Below are positions 36,877 to 48,174 of a stretch of DNA of 64,000 bases, piece after piece; position 1 is the stretch's first letter, and every line of letters starts with the position of its first letter. The DNA lies in NCBI RefSeq assembly GCF_900112185.1, contig NZ_FOKP01000001.1, forward strand, positions 248,001 through 312,000, in the 5' to 3' direction. The DNA is from Allobosea sp. CRIB-10 (GTDB taxonomy: Bacteria > Pseudomonadota > Alphaproteobacteria > Rhizobiales > Beijerinckiaceae). A program made the position numbers and the translations under genes. The notes beneath the pieces are model-generated. The model saw only the letters and a list, made by a program, of their open reading frames with translations. It was not told where the DNA came from and searched no databases.

Positions 36877-37713
36877 ATGAAGCCCTCGCGTGACATCGAA
36901 CGCCTGATCGAGATCATGGCGGCCCTGCGCACGCCGGGTACGGGCTGCGCTTGGGATCTCGAGCAGGACTTCGCCTCGATCGCCCCCTACACGATCGAGG
37001 AGGCCTATGAGGTCGCGGATGCCATTGCGCGGGGCGATCTCGTCGATCTCAAGGACGAGCTCGGCGACCTGCTGCTGCAAGTCGTGTTTCATGCCCGGAT
37101 GGCGCAGGAGCAGGGCAGCTTCGCCTTTCCGGACGTCGTCGAGGCGATCACCACCAAGCTGATCCGAAGGCATCCGCATGTGTTCGGCGACGCTCGCGAT
37201 TTGTCACCGGCCGAGGTCAAGGCGCTGTGGGGGCAGATCAAGGCGCAAGAGAAGGCCGACAAGGCACGGGCGAGAGCCGAGGCCGGCCAGCCAGAGCCGC
37301 CCGAGGCCAGAGGTGTCCTTGCCGGCGTGCCGACCACCCTGCCCGCGCTGACCCGGGCCTGGAAGCTCCAGGCCAAGGCCTCGACCGTCGGCTTCGACTG
37401 GAACGACGCCCGGCTGGTGCTGGACAAGATCCGCGAGGAGACTGCCGAGATCGACGAGGCGCTCGCCAGTGGCGACAAGGCCGCGATCAAGGAGGAGATC
37501 GGCGACCTGCTCTTCGTGATCGCCAACCTCGCCCGCCATGTCGACGCCGACCCCGAGGCCTGCCTGACGGCAGCCAACGCCAAGTTCGAGCGCCGCTTCG
37601 CCGGCATCGAGGCGGCGCTGGAACAGTACGGGCGAAAGCCAGCCGATGCTTCGCTCGACGAGATGGAAGCGCTCTGGCAGCGGGTCAAGCGCGCCGAGCG
37701 CATCGCGCCCTGA
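36877..37713 (+). CDS. mazG: nucleoside triphosphate pyrophosphohydrolase MazG
   Basis: This 278-aa protein has two MazG domains. The first has EEAYEVADAI and KDELGDLLLQVVFHA, the second EETAEIDEAL and KEEIGDLLFVIANLA, each carrying the EExxE and ExxD metal ligands. CAWDLEQDFASIAPY is the typical N-terminal segment. It hydrolyses NTPs to NMPs and pyrophosphate, clearing damaged nucleotides. It ends at a shared hairpin terminator. Confidence 0.94.
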   Translation: MKPSRDIERLIEIMAALRTPGTGCAWDLEQDFASIAPYTIEEAYEVADAIARGDLVDLKDELGDLLLQVVFHARMAQEQGSFAFPDVVEAITTKLIRRHPHVFGDARDLSPAEVKALWGQIKAQEKADKARARAEAGQPEPPEARGVLAGVPTTLPALTRAWKLQAKASTVGFDWNDARLVLDKIREETAEIDEALASGDKAAIKEEIGDLLFVIANLARHVDADPEACLTAANAKFERRFAGIEAALEQYGRKPADASLDEMEALWQRVKRAERIAP

Positions 37714-37721
37714 AACGAAAA

Positions 37722-37742
37722 CGCCGGGCGCGAGGCCCGGCG
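37722..37742. terminator. bidirectional hairpin between mazG and the IalB gene
   Basis: Arms CGCCGGGC and GCCCGGCG flank a five-base loop, just after the mazG stop and before the stop of the convergent IalB gene. A-rich bases precede it on the plus strand (T-rich when read leftward), which supports use mainly by the IalB transcript. Confidence 0.65.
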
Positions 37743-37770
37743 TCAGTATGGCATTCGTCTCGTCGGCCGA

Positions 37771-38613
37771 TCAGGGCTTCGGAGCGGGCGTTGCGCCCGG
37801 AGCCGGAGCCGCACCAGGAGCCGCTGGGGTGCCCGGCGCCGGTGCTGCGCCGGGAGTGGCATCGGCCGCGCCGCCGCCGAGGCGCTTGCGCAGCTCCTCC
37901 TGGCGCTTGGCCAGCTCGTCCTGAAGCTGTTTCTGCTGCTCTTCCAGCACCTTCGGGTCGATCGGCGCGCCGTCGAAGCCCTTGGCGAAGTCCGTGAGCG
38001 GAATGTTGAAGGAAACCTCGCGCGCCGCCTGGTTCTGCACGCTGATGTTGAGGTTGGTGCCCTTCTTCAAGGCATTGATGAAGTCGTCCTTGACCTGCGC
38101 CTCGGCAAAGCAGCCATTCGGGAAGCAGACCGCATAGCGACCCGGCTGCGGCTGCGCGGTGTCGACGCCGAAGCGGATGCCGGGCTGCAGCAGCAGACCG
38201 AGCGGCATCAGGAAACGGACGATCTTGTTCGGGTCGCCCTTGACGTCATAGACCGCAACGGCGAGCACCGGTTGGCCTTGGTCCGAGACGAAGTCGCGGG
38301 TGGTGTAGCAGATTTCCTTGTTGGCGGCCTGGTCCTTGCCGCAGACCTTGGTCCAGGTCGTCTGCGACGGCTCGGGCTTGACCTGGACCACGGTCGGGCC
38401 GGTCTGCGCGGCCTGGCCACCCTGGGCCGGCGGCTGTGCGGGGGCCGGCGCGGGCTGCGCCGGACGGCTCGCCGGACGCTGCGGCTGCGCCTGCTGCGCG
38501 CTGGCGGCGAGAGGAGCAAGAGCGACGGCGGCGCCCAGCACGAGCGCGAGGCTGCGGACCGTGCTCTTCGCGGTGGCGCCCTGGCTCTTGGACAGGCGGG
38601 TCGAAGCTGACAT
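37771..38613 (-). CDS. invasion-associated locus B (IalB) family protein
   Basis: This 280-aa exported protein has a signal peptide ending LAASAQQ, a Pro/Ala/Gln-rich linker, and the IalB domain (about 75-215) with WTKVCGKD, EICYTTRDF, FLMPLGLLLQPGI and AVCFPNGCFAE. The cysteines probably form disulfides in the periplasm. The C-terminus is a Gln/Glu/Lys coiled-coil followed by a Pro/Ala tail. AAGGA eight bases before ATG 38613 decides the start. IalB was named in Bartonella, but homologues occur in many non-pathogenic Rhizobiales. Confidence 0.88.
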   Translation of the reverse strand: MSASTRLSKSQGATAKSTVRSLALVLGAAVALAPLAASAQQAQPQRPASRPAQPAPAPAQPPAQGGQAAQTGPTVVQVKPEPSQTTWTKVCGKDQAANKEICYTTRDFVSDQGQPVLAVAVYDVKGDPNKIVRFLMPLGLLLQPGIRFGVDTAQPQPGRYAVCFPNGCFAEAQVKDDFINALKKGTNLNISVQNQAAREVSFNIPLTDFAKGFDGAPIDPKVLEEQQKQLQDELAKRQEELRKRLGGGAADATPGAAPAPGTPAAPGAAPAPGATPAPKP

Positions 38614-38851
38614 CTGCGTTTCCTTGACCATGAAACTTGTTCGGCTGCCGTAACCGGCGGCGTGCATCACCCGAGACTCAACCGGCAAGGTGCCGGGGCC
38701 GGTGGCGGCGTGAGCACATCAGGCGCGATTGAGGCGTTTGAATGACGCCCGGCCTGCGTTTAACGAGTTCCGTCGCAGGTTTCCAGCCCGAAGAGCGCAG
38801 CGCGACAAGTTTGATCGCATGTTATCCTGCGGCAGGGAATCAGTTTCGAGC

Positions 38852-40714
38852 ATGCATCGGCAAATCAGCGCATCTGCGCGTCCCGCTTGGTTTTTCGGGC
38901 TCATCCTAGCGAGCCTGGCGGCCGTCTGGCCGATCGGGAGCCTGTGCGCCGTTGCGGCCGAGAACGACAGCGCGATCGCCATGCATGGCGAGCCGGAGCT
39001 GCCCAAGGGGTTTGAGCACCTCCCCTATGCCGATCCCAAGGCGCCGAAGGGCGGGCGAATCATCTTCGGCCAGCAGGGCACCTTCGACAGCCTCAACCCG
39101 CTGGTTGTGCTCGGCGTCGCTCCCGACGCGGTTCCGCGTTACGTCCAGCAGAGCCTGCTCTTCCGCTCCGCCGACGAGCCGTTCACCGCCTATGGGCTTT
39201 TGGCGAGCAAGGTCGAGCTCAATCCGGAGCGCACCCGCCTCGCCTTCCAGATCGACCCGCGCGCCCGCTTCTCCGACGGCAAGCCGGTAACGGCGGAGGA
39301 TGTGGTCTTCACCTTCGAGATGCTGAAGACCAAGGGCAAGCCGTTCCACCGTTCCAGCCTGGCGCGGGTGACCAAGGTCGAGGCCCCCTCGCCCGACCGC
39401 GTCGTCTTCGAGCTCGGCGACGGTTCCAACCGCGAATTGCCGCTGGTGATCGGCGCCATGCCGATCTTCGCCAAGCATGCGACGGACGCCGAGAAGTTCG
39501 GCGACACCAGCTTCAAGCCGGCGCTCGGCTCCGGCCCCTACCTCGTCGAGGAGGTCAAGCCCGGCGAGATGCTGCGGCTGAAGCGCCGCAAGGATTTCTG
39601 GGCCGAGGACCATCCCCTCACCCGCGGGCTCTTCAACGCCGACGAGATCCGCTACGATTTCTATCGTGATTCCAATGCCTTGTTCGAAGCTTTCAAGGCG
39701 GGACTTTACGATTTTCGCCTGGAAAGCGACCCGACGCGCTGGATGACCGGCTATGACGTGCCGGCCGTGCGCGATGGCCGGATCGTCCGCGACACCTTCC
39801 GGTTCCAGACCCCTAAGGGCATGACGGGGCTGGTCTTCAACACGCGCCGCCCGCAATTCGCCGATATCCGCGTCCGCGAAGCGCTGGCGATGCTGTTCGA
39901 TTTCGAATGGGCCAATCGCAATCTGTTCCACGGCGTCTATCGCCGCGCCGGCAGCTTCTTCGCCGACAGCGAGCTCTCGGCCCTCGGGGTGCCGGCCGAT
40001 CAGCGCGAGAAGGCGCTGCTCGCCGCCTTCCCCGGCGCCGTGCGCGACGATATCCTGGCAGGGAGCTGGGCGCCGGCCGCGACCGATGGCTCCGGCCGCG
40101 ACCGCGATCAGGCCCGCCGCGCCCTCGATCTGCTGGAAGCCGCAGGCTACCGGCTGATCGACGGGCAATTGCGCAAGGGCGGCCAGAAAGGCGGCGAAGG
40201 CGAGGTCTTCGGCTTCGAGATCACCGTCACCAACCGGCCGCAGGAGCGACTGGCGCTGAACTATGCGACCTCGCTCGCGCGGCTCGGCATCGCCGTCACA
40301 GTCCGACTGATCGACGACGTCCAGTACTGGCGCCGGCTCTCGACCTTCGATTTCGACATGATCCAGTGGACCTGGCCGGCCTCGGCCTCGCCTGGCAATG
40401 AGCAGATCGGGCGCTGGGGCTCGGCCAATGCCGAGCGCAAGGGCGCGCTCAATTATGCCGGTGTGCGCTCGCCGGCGATCGATGCCACGTTGCAGGGGCT
40501 GCTGGCGGCGCGCTCGCGCGAGGATTTCGTCGCGACGGTGCGCACGCTCGACCGTCTGCTGCTCTCCGGCTTCTATGTCGTGCCGCTCTATTACCTGCCC
40601 GAGACCTGGCTGGCGCGTGCGCGCGAGATCGCCCTGCCCGAGCGGCAGCCGAAATACTTCTTCTCCACCGAGACGCTGGCGCGGTCACCCTCGCCGCCGG
40701 CGCCGGCCAACTAG
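38852..40714 (+). CDS. periplasmic peptide/oligopeptide-type ABC binding protein (SBP family 5)
   Basis: About 620 aa from MHRQISASARPAW, with a signal peptide ending CAVAAE. It has the family 5 pattern: YADPKAPKGGRIIFGQQGTFDSL (shortened YADPKAPKGG), FRIDPRARFSDGKPVTAEDV-like region FSDGKPVTAEDVVFTFE, and MTGLVFNTRRPQFADIRVREAL, whose core is VRVREAL-like VRVREA. This layout matches YejA-like proteins. A start at 38819 is possible. No permease or ATPase genes follow, so the transporter partner must be elsewhere. Confidence 0.88.
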   Translation: MHRQISASARPAWFFGLILASLAAVWPIGSLCAVAAENDSAIAMHGEPELPKGFEHLPYADPKAPKGGRIIFGQQGTFDSLNPLVVLGVAPDAVPRYVQQSLLFRSADEPFTAYGLLASKVELNPERTRLAFQIDPRARFSDGKPVTAEDVVFTFEMLKTKGKPFHRSSLARVTKVEAPSPDRVVFELGDGSNRELPLVIGAMPIFAKHATDAEKFGDTSFKPALGSGPYLVEEVKPGEMLRLKRRKDFWAEDHPLTRGLFNADEIRYDFYRDSNALFEAFKAGLYDFRLESDPTRWMTGYDVPAVRDGRIVRDTFRFQTPKGMTGLVFNTRRPQFADIRVREALAMLFDFEWANRNLFHGVYRRAGSFFADSELSALGVPADQREKALLAAFPGAVRDDILAGSWAPAATDGSGRDRDQARRALDLLEAAGYRLIDGQLRKGGQKGGEGEVFGFEITVTNRPQERLALNYATSLARLGIAVTVRLIDDVQYWRRLSTFDFDMIQWTWPASASPGNEQIGRWGSANAERKGALNYAGVRSPAIDATLQGLLAARSREDFVATVRTLDRLLLSGFYVVPLYYLPETWLARAREIALPERQPKYFFSTETLARSPSPPAPAN

Positions 40715-40722
40715 GTCCGGCG

Positions 40723-41757
40723 ATGCGCATGGGCTCCGACGAAATCTCCATCGGCGCGCTGGTCGAGGGGCTCGATTTCGACAGCCTGCTCAAGGCGCTC
40801 GCTGCCCGCCGCGGCTATGAGCCGGCCTTCCGCGATCCTCCGGGCCGGCGCGACTGGAGCGACTTTTCCCCCAATGCCTTCGGCTTCGCCGAGCTCGACG
40901 GCCGCGTCGACCGGCTCGCCAATCTGCTCCTGCTCGCCAAGCCGCAGCCCGGCGCCTGCGTCGCGATCCTGGCGCCGCTCGGCCCCGAGGCCTTGGTCTC
41001 GATCCTGGCGAGCCTGCGCGCCGGCCTGTCGCCCATGGTCCTTCCGGCGCATGCCAAGGACGCGGAGCTCTTGCCCATCATCGAGCGCTCCGGAGCCGTG
41101 ATGGCGCTCGGCGTGCCGCGAATCGGCGAATTGCAGCCCCTGCATCTGCTGAGGGATGTCGCCGCCCGCTCTTTCGGCATGCGCTTCATCGGCGGCTTCG
41201 GGGCGCGCGTGCCGGATGGCGTCGCAGCCCTCGATCCGCTCCTCGGCCATGGCGCCACGCCCTCGGCCCTGCCGCCTGCGGCGATCCGGGCACCGATCCG
41301 TGTCGTCGATGGCCACAGCCTGACCGGCCCCTTCCCGATCAGCGAGAAGGAGGTGCTGGCCAAAGCGCTCGAAATCTCGCGCGTGCTGAAGCCGCTCGCC
41401 TCGTCGCGCATCATCACCACGCTGGTCGGCGGCGACCTCGCCGCGCTCGCGACCGGCCCCGGCATCGCGCTGCTCACCGGCGTCGAGCTCCTGCCGCTCG
41501 GCCTGTTCGTGCTCGACGACCTGCGCGCCTGCCTGGAAGGCGGACGCATGGTCCATCTCGTGATCCCCGCGGCGCTGGAGCCCGCGCTGGCACGCTCGCG
41601 GCTCGGCGGCCACAAGGCGCTGACCAGCCTCGTCGTCACCCGCCGCGCCGGCGAGGATGACGGTTTGCCGCGCCTCGACCGGCCCGACCTCGCCATCGTC
41701 GATGTAATCACGCACGCGCCGGACCGCGTCGAGATCAGGCGGCGCAATCCCGGCTGA
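40723..41757 (+). CDS. ANL-like (AMP-binding enzyme N-domain-like) protein lacking the usual ATP loop
   Basis: Encodes 344 aa. Residues about 55-125 (VDRLANLLLLAKPQPGACVAIL, shortened RLANLL and GACVAIL; then PEALVSILASLRAGLSPMVL) follow the opening fold of acyl-CoA/acetyl-CoA synthetases. The Ser/Thr/Gly-rich P-loop (TSGTTGxPK type) and the later TGD motif are not seen, and the length is only about two thirds of a normal ANL enzyme. It starts nine bases after the binding-protein gene, so the two are probably co-transcribed. An inactive relative or a protein with a different job is possible. Assignment is tentative. Confidence 0.55.
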   Translation: MRMGSDEISIGALVEGLDFDSLLKALAARRGYEPAFRDPPGRRDWSDFSPNAFGFAELDGRVDRLANLLLLAKPQPGACVAILAPLGPEALVSILASLRAGLSPMVLPAHAKDAELLPIIERSGAVMALGVPRIGELQPLHLLRDVAARSFGMRFIGGFGARVPDGVAALDPLLGHGATPSALPPAAIRAPIRVVDGHSLTGPFPISEKEVLAKALEISRVLKPLASSRIITTLVGGDLAALATGPGIALLTGVELLPLGLFVLDDLRACLEGGRMVHLVIPAALEPALARSRLGGHKALTSLVVTRRAGEDDGLPRLDRPDLAIVDVITHAPDRVEIRRRNPG

Positions 41758-41764
41758 GCCGGAA

Positions 41765-41878
41765 GGCCGTCATGCTCGGGCTTGCCCCGAGCACCTCAGG
41801 CCGGAAGAGGCACTGGCCGGCGCCTTCTCGTCATGAGATTCTCGGGTCTGCGCTTCGCTCCGCCCGAGAATGACGGCC
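41765..41878. repeat. palindromic intergenic element, copy 2 (beside the mfd stop)
   Basis: The outer arms GGCCGTCATGCTCGGGC and GCCCGAGAATGACGGCC match inverted at 16 of 17 positions; inner arms around GCACCTCAG and ATGAGATTCTC are partly inverted. It fills the gap between the ANL-like gene and the mfd stop codon. It shares the GTCAT...ATGAC layout with the copies at 16665-16776 and 45461-45593. Confidence 0.72.
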
Positions 41879-41885
41879 TTTCCAA

Positions 41886-44800
41886 CTACGCCGCCTTCTT
41901 GCGCTCGGCGATGCGCGCCAGATCGGTCAGCAGCCGGCGCGTGCCCTTGAGCCGCTGCTCGGCATCGTCGAAATCGTCGATGAAGACGACGCGCATGTCG
42001 GGGCGGACCTTGGCCAGCGTGCCCTGCTTGGCGACGTAGCCGACGAGGCCCTCAGGATTGGCGAACTCATTGTCGCGGAAGGCGACGATGATGCCCTTCG
42101 GCCCGGCCTCGACCTTCTCGACATTGGCGCGCTTGCACAGCGCCTTGATCGCGACGATCTCCAGCAGCTGCTTGACCTCCTCCGGCAGGGGGCCGAAGCG
42201 GTCGACCAGCTCGGCGCCGAAGGATTGCAGTTCGGCGTCGTCGTCCATGGTCGAGAGCCGCTTGTAGAGCGTCAGCCGCAGCGTCAGATCGCCGATATAG
42301 TGCTCGGGGATCATCACCGGCGCGCCGATCTGGATCGTCGGCGACCAGTGCGCGTCACTCTCGATCTCGATGCCGGCCTTGAGCGCCGCCACCGCCTCCT
42401 CCAGCATCTGCTGGTAGAGCTCGTAGCCGACCTCCTTGATATGGCCGGACTGCTCGTCGCCGAGCAGGTTGCCGGCGCCGCGGATGTCGAGATCGTGGCT
42501 GGCGAGCTGGAAGCCGGCACCCAGCGTATCGAGCGATTGCAATACCTTGAGCCGCCGGTCGGCCTGCTCGGTCAGCTTGCGGTTGGCCGGCACGGTGAAC
42601 AGGGCATAGGCACGCACCTTCGAGCGGCCGACGCGACCACGCAGCTGGTAGAGCTGCGCGAGACCGAACATGTCGGCGCGATGGATGATCAGCGTGTTGG
42701 CGGTCGGAATGTCCAGCCCGGATTCGACGATCGTGGTCGAGAGCAGGATGTCGTACTGGCCCTCATAGAAGGCCGTCATCACGTCTTCCAGCGTGCCCGC
42801 CGCCATCTGGCCATGGGCTATGCCGACCTTGCACTCTGGCACCTGCTTGTCGAGGAAGTCCTTGACCTCGGCGATGTCCTCGATGCGCGGCACGACATAG
42901 AACGATCTGCCGCCGCGATAGCGCTCGCGCAGCAGCGCCTCGCGCACGATCAGCGGATCGAAGGGCGTGACGAAGGTGCGCACGGCGAGACGGTCGACCG
43001 GCGGGGTCGCGATGATCGAGAGCTCGCGCACCCCGGTCATGGCGAGCTGCAGCGTGCGCGGGATGGGCGTCGCGGTCAGCGTCAGCATGTGAACCTCGGC
43101 GCGCATCTCCTTCAGCCGCTCCTTATGGGCAACGCCGAAATGCTGCTCCTCGTCGACGATGACGAGGCCGAGATCCTTGAAGTCGATGCCCTTGCCGAGC
43201 AGCGCATGGGTGCCGACGGTGATGTCCATCGTGCCGTCGCTGATGCCCTGCTTCACCGCCTTGAGATCGGGGGCCGAGACGAAGCGCGAGGCCTGGCCGA
43301 CCTTGACCGGCAGCCCGGCGAAGCGCTCGGCGAAATTGCGATAGTGCTGGCGCGCCAGCAGCGTCGTCGGCACCACCACTGCGACCTGCTTGCCGGCGAG
43401 CGCCGCCGTGAAGGCGGCGCGCAGCGCGACTTCCGTCTTGCCGAAGCCGACGTCGCCGCAGACCAGCCGGTCCATCGGCCGGCCGGCGGCCAGATCCTCC
43501 AGCACGGCATCGATGGTGTTCTGCTGGTCCTCGGTCTCCTCATAAGGGAAGCGCGCGCAGAACTCGTCGTAGAGCCCGTCCTGCGGGACGAGGCGCGGCG
43601 CTTCCTTGAGGGCGCGCGCAGCGGCGATCTGGATCAGCTTGCCCGCCATCTCGCGGATGCGCTGCTTCAGCTTGGCCTTACGGGCCTGCCAGCCGCCACC
43701 GCCGAGCCGGTCGAGCACGACCTCGGTGTCCTCCGAGCCGTAGCGCGAGAGCAGCTCGATATTCTCCGCCGGCAGGAACAGCTTGGCGTCGCCGGCATAG
43801 TGGATTTCGAGGCAGTCATGCGGCGCACCCGCCGCCGTGATCGTCTGCAGGCCGACGAAGCGGCCGATGCCGTGGTCGACATGGACGACGATGTCGCCGG
43901 GCGTCAGCGAGGACAGCTCGTTGATGAAATCCTGCGGCCGGCGCGCCTTCTTGCGCGGACGCACCAGCCGGTCGCCGAGAATGTCCTGCTCGCCGATGAC
44001 GGCAAGCTTGCCAGCCTCAAAACCGGTCTCGAAGCCCCAGACGGCGAGCGCCGTGGTCCCGGGCTTGAGGTCGAAGGCGGCGCGCAGCGAGCCGGTCATC
44101 TGCACGGTCTTGAGGCCGTGATCGGCCAGCACATGGGCGAGGCGCTCGCGCGAGCCCTCCGACCAGGCAGCGAGGATGACGCGTCGCCCGTCCGCCTCCA
44201 GCGCCTTCACATGCGCGACGGCCGCGTCGAAGACGCTGCCGGAATTGTCGGCGCGTTCGGCGGCGAAGCTGCGGCCCTGCTTGCCGCCGAGATCGACGAC
44301 GAGCTTGCCCTCGCTCTCCGGCAGCTGGAACGGCGTCAGCGTCGCGACGCCGGCTTCGCCAATGAGCCCGCGCCAGTCGGCCGGCGAGAGATAGAGCGCC
44401 TCCGGCGGCAGCGGCTTGTAGGGGATCGAGCCGGGCGAAGGCTGGTCGAGCGCGCTCTTGCGGGCGTCGTAATAGTCCTTGATCAGGCTGATGCGCTCAC
44501 CGACCGCGTCGTCGGCGTGATGGTCGAGCACCACAGGCACGTCGGGCAGATAGGTGAAGAGCGTGTCGAGCTTCTCCGCCAGCAGCGGCAGCCAGTGCTC
44601 CAGGCCCGCCGGACGCCGGCCCTCGCTCACCGCCTCATAGAGCGTGTCGTCGCGGCCGGGCGTGCCGAAGGTCGAAATATAGGACTGACGGAAGCGACGG
44701 ATCGAGTCGCTCGTCATCTGCGCCTCGGACATCGGCACGAGGTCGAGCCCGCGCAACTGCCCGGTGGTGCGCTGCGTCTCCGGATCGAAGGTGCGGATCG

Positions 44801-45434
44801 ATTCCAGCGTATCGCCGAAGAAATCGAGCCGGATCGGCGCCGGCATGCCCGGCGGGAAGAGGTCGACGATGCCGCCGCGCACGGCGAACTCGCCGGTCTC
44901 GCGCACGGTCGAGGTCCGGAGGTAGCCGTTGACGTCGAGCCAGCGCGCCAGCTCCTCGGTGTCGACCATGTTGCCCGGCGCGGCCGAGAAGCTCTCGGAG
45001 GCGACCTTGCCGAAAGCCGGCACGCGCTGGAGCGCGGCGTTGACGGTGGTCAGCAGCAGGCGCGGCCTGTCGCCCGACTTGGTCCGGGCGAGGCGCGACA
45101 ATGTCGTCATCCGGTGCGCCACGATCGAGGGCGCCGGCGAGACGCGGTCATAGGGCTGGCAATCCCAGGCCGGGAAGCTCATCACCTCCAGATCGGGCGC
45201 GACGAACTGCAGCGCGTTTTCCAGCACCTGCAGGCGCTGGCCGTCGCGGGCGACGAAGACGATCAGCGCCGGCCCTTCCGACTTCTTGGCGCGGGCGCGG
45301 GTCAGATCGGCGAGCACGACGGCGTCGAAACCATCCGGCACGCCGGCGAGCATAGGCTTGTCGCCGCGGTTCAGCGCATCGAGGATGCGCTCGAGCTGCG
45401 GCTTGGCGATCTGGGAGGGAGGCGGAATGCTCAT
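41886..45434 (-). CDS. mfd: transcription-repair coupling factor Mfd
   Basis: This 1182-aa DNA translocase removes stalled RNA polymerase and recruits UvrA. The N-terminal UvrB-like module includes VMSFPAWDCQPYDRVSP. The CarD-like RNA-polymerase-interaction domain contains DIVVHVDHGIGRFVGL. The helicase motifs are CGDVGFGKTEVALRAA (Walker A), VDEEQHFGV (DEEQ) and TATPIPRTLQLA. A TRCF C-terminal domain ends the protein. The start MSIPPPSQIAKPQLE is the first methionine of the frame. It follows sdhE with a palindromic element between. Confidence 0.96.
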   Translation of the reverse strand: MSIPPPSQIAKPQLERILDALNRGDKPMLAGVPDGFDAVVLADLTRARAKKSEGPALIVFVARDGQRLQVLENALQFVAPDLEVMSFPAWDCQPYDRVSPAPSIVAHRMTTLSRLARTKSGDRPRLLLTTVNAALQRVPAFGKVASESFSAAPGNMVDTEELARWLDVNGYLRTSTVRETGEFAVRGGIVDLFPPGMPAPIRLDFFGDTLESIRTFDPETQRTTGQLRGLDLVPMSEAQMTSDSIRRFRQSYISTFGTPGRDDTLYEAVSEGRRPAGLEHWLPLLAEKLDTLFTYLPDVPVVLDHHADDAVGERISLIKDYYDARKSALDQPSPGSIPYKPLPPEALYLSPADWRGLIGEAGVATLTPFQLPESEGKLVVDLGGKQGRSFAAERADNSGSVFDAAVAHVKALEADGRRVILAAWSEGSRERLAHVLADHGLKTVQMTGSLRAAFDLKPGTTALAVWGFETGFEAGKLAVIGEQDILGDRLVRPRKKARRPQDFINELSSLTPGDIVVHVDHGIGRFVGLQTITAAGAPHDCLEIHYAGDAKLFLPAENIELLSRYGSEDTEVVLDRLGGGGWQARKAKLKQRIREMAGKLIQIAAARALKEAPRLVPQDGLYDEFCARFPYEETEDQQNTIDAVLEDLAAGRPMDRLVCGDVGFGKTEVALRAAFTAALAGKQVAVVVPTTLLARQHYRNFAERFAGLPVKVGQASRFVSAPDLKAVKQGISDGTMDITVGTHALLGKGIDFKDLGLVIVDEEQHFGVAHKERLKEMRAEVHMLTLTATPIPRTLQLAMTGVRELSIIATPPVDRLAVRTFVTPFDPLIVREALLRERYRGGRSFYVVPRIEDIAEVKDFLDKQVPECKVGIAHGQMAAGTLEDVMTAFYEGQYDILLSTTIVESGLDIPTANTLIIHRADMFGLAQLYQLRGRVGRSKVRAYALFTVPANRKLTEQADRRLKVLQSLDTLGAGFQLASHDLDIRGAGNLLGDEQSGHIKEVGYELYQQMLEEAVAALKAGIEIESDAHWSPTIQIGAPVMIPEHYIGDLTLRLTLYKRLSTMDDDAELQSFGAELVDRFGPLPEEVKQLLEIVAIKALCKRANVEKVEAGPKGIIVAFRDNEFANPEGLVGYVAKQGTLAKVRPDMRVVFIDDFDDAEQRLKGTRRLLTDLARIAERKKAA

Positions 45435-45460
45435 CGGGACGCTTCAGTTCTGACTATAGC

Positions 45461-45593
45461 TTGTCATTCCGGGGCGCGCCGCAGGCGCGAACCCGGAACC
45501 CACGACGGGATGGAACATCTTGTGCTTGGTTCCTGGCCGCTCACCTGTTCGTGGGTTCCGGGTTCTTCGCTGCGCGAAGCCCCGGAATGACAA
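45461..45593. repeat. palindromic intergenic element, copy 3 (sdhE/mfd gap), near-perfect
   Basis: The best copy. The outer 15-base arms (45461-45475 and 45579-45593, TTGTCATTCCGGGGC and its complement) are perfect. Inner 17-base arms (45489-45505 and 45549-45565, GAACCCGGAACCCACGA and its complement) are also perfect. Short GC hairpins sit between the outer and inner arms. The fold would be a long branched stem-loop in RNA. Confidence 0.85.
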
Positions 45594-45614
45594 TGAAGGG
45601 AGCAGGCCAAGCCC

Positions 45615-45911
45615 TCACACATGGATCGGCTTGTCGTGCTGGTGGAAGGCCTTCAGCCGCCGGAAGACATCGCTGTCGTAGTTCTCCGGCACCTCAGCCT
45701 CTCCGGTCACCCAGCTCAGCAGGTCGCGGTCGAGCACCTCGATCAACCGCTCGAACTCGTCGAGCTCGGCCTCGCTCAACGTGCCGATCTGCGCATCGGC
45801 GAAGCGGCCCATGATCAGGTCCATTTCGCGCATGCCGCGATGCCAGGCGCGGAACAGGATCTTGCGCCGGCGCGGGTCGAGATCGGCACTGCTACGGGTC
45901 GAGCCACTCAT
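45615..45911 (-). CDS. sdhE: SdhE, FAD assembly factor for succinate dehydrogenase
   Basis: This 98-aa protein has the SdhE signature RRKILFRAWHRGMREMDLIMG with the RGxxE flavinylation motif, shortened here as RGMREMD, near residue 30. It helps attach FAD to SdhA. The start is at the second of two adjacent ATGs; 45914 is equally possible, with GAGG upstream. It is read leftward into mfd, and recG is divergent, an arrangement I recall from other Rhizobiales. Confidence 0.9.
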   Translation of the reverse strand: MSGSTRSSADLDPRRRKILFRAWHRGMREMDLIMGRFADAQIGTLSEAELDEFERLIEVLDRDLLSWVTGEAEVPENYDSDVFRRLKAFHQHDKPIHV

Positions 45912-46039
45912 CATCGGCCTCGCGGATAATAGGAATAGGGCCGGCCCCATCGCGAAGCCTGCCGTCGCGAGCTATATAGCGATGCCATCTCGCGAAGTCA
46001 GCGGCAGGAATGCCGCCGGGCTCGCACTCCTGACATGCC

Positions 46040-48151
<2,112 letters not shown>

Positions 48152-48174
48152 GATGATACTCAGCCCTGCGCGAA

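Noticed and set aside
42225-45590. Very long open frame antisense to mfd
   Set aside because: It mirrors mfd codons in a GC-rich genome; no domain, start or ribosome site is convincing.
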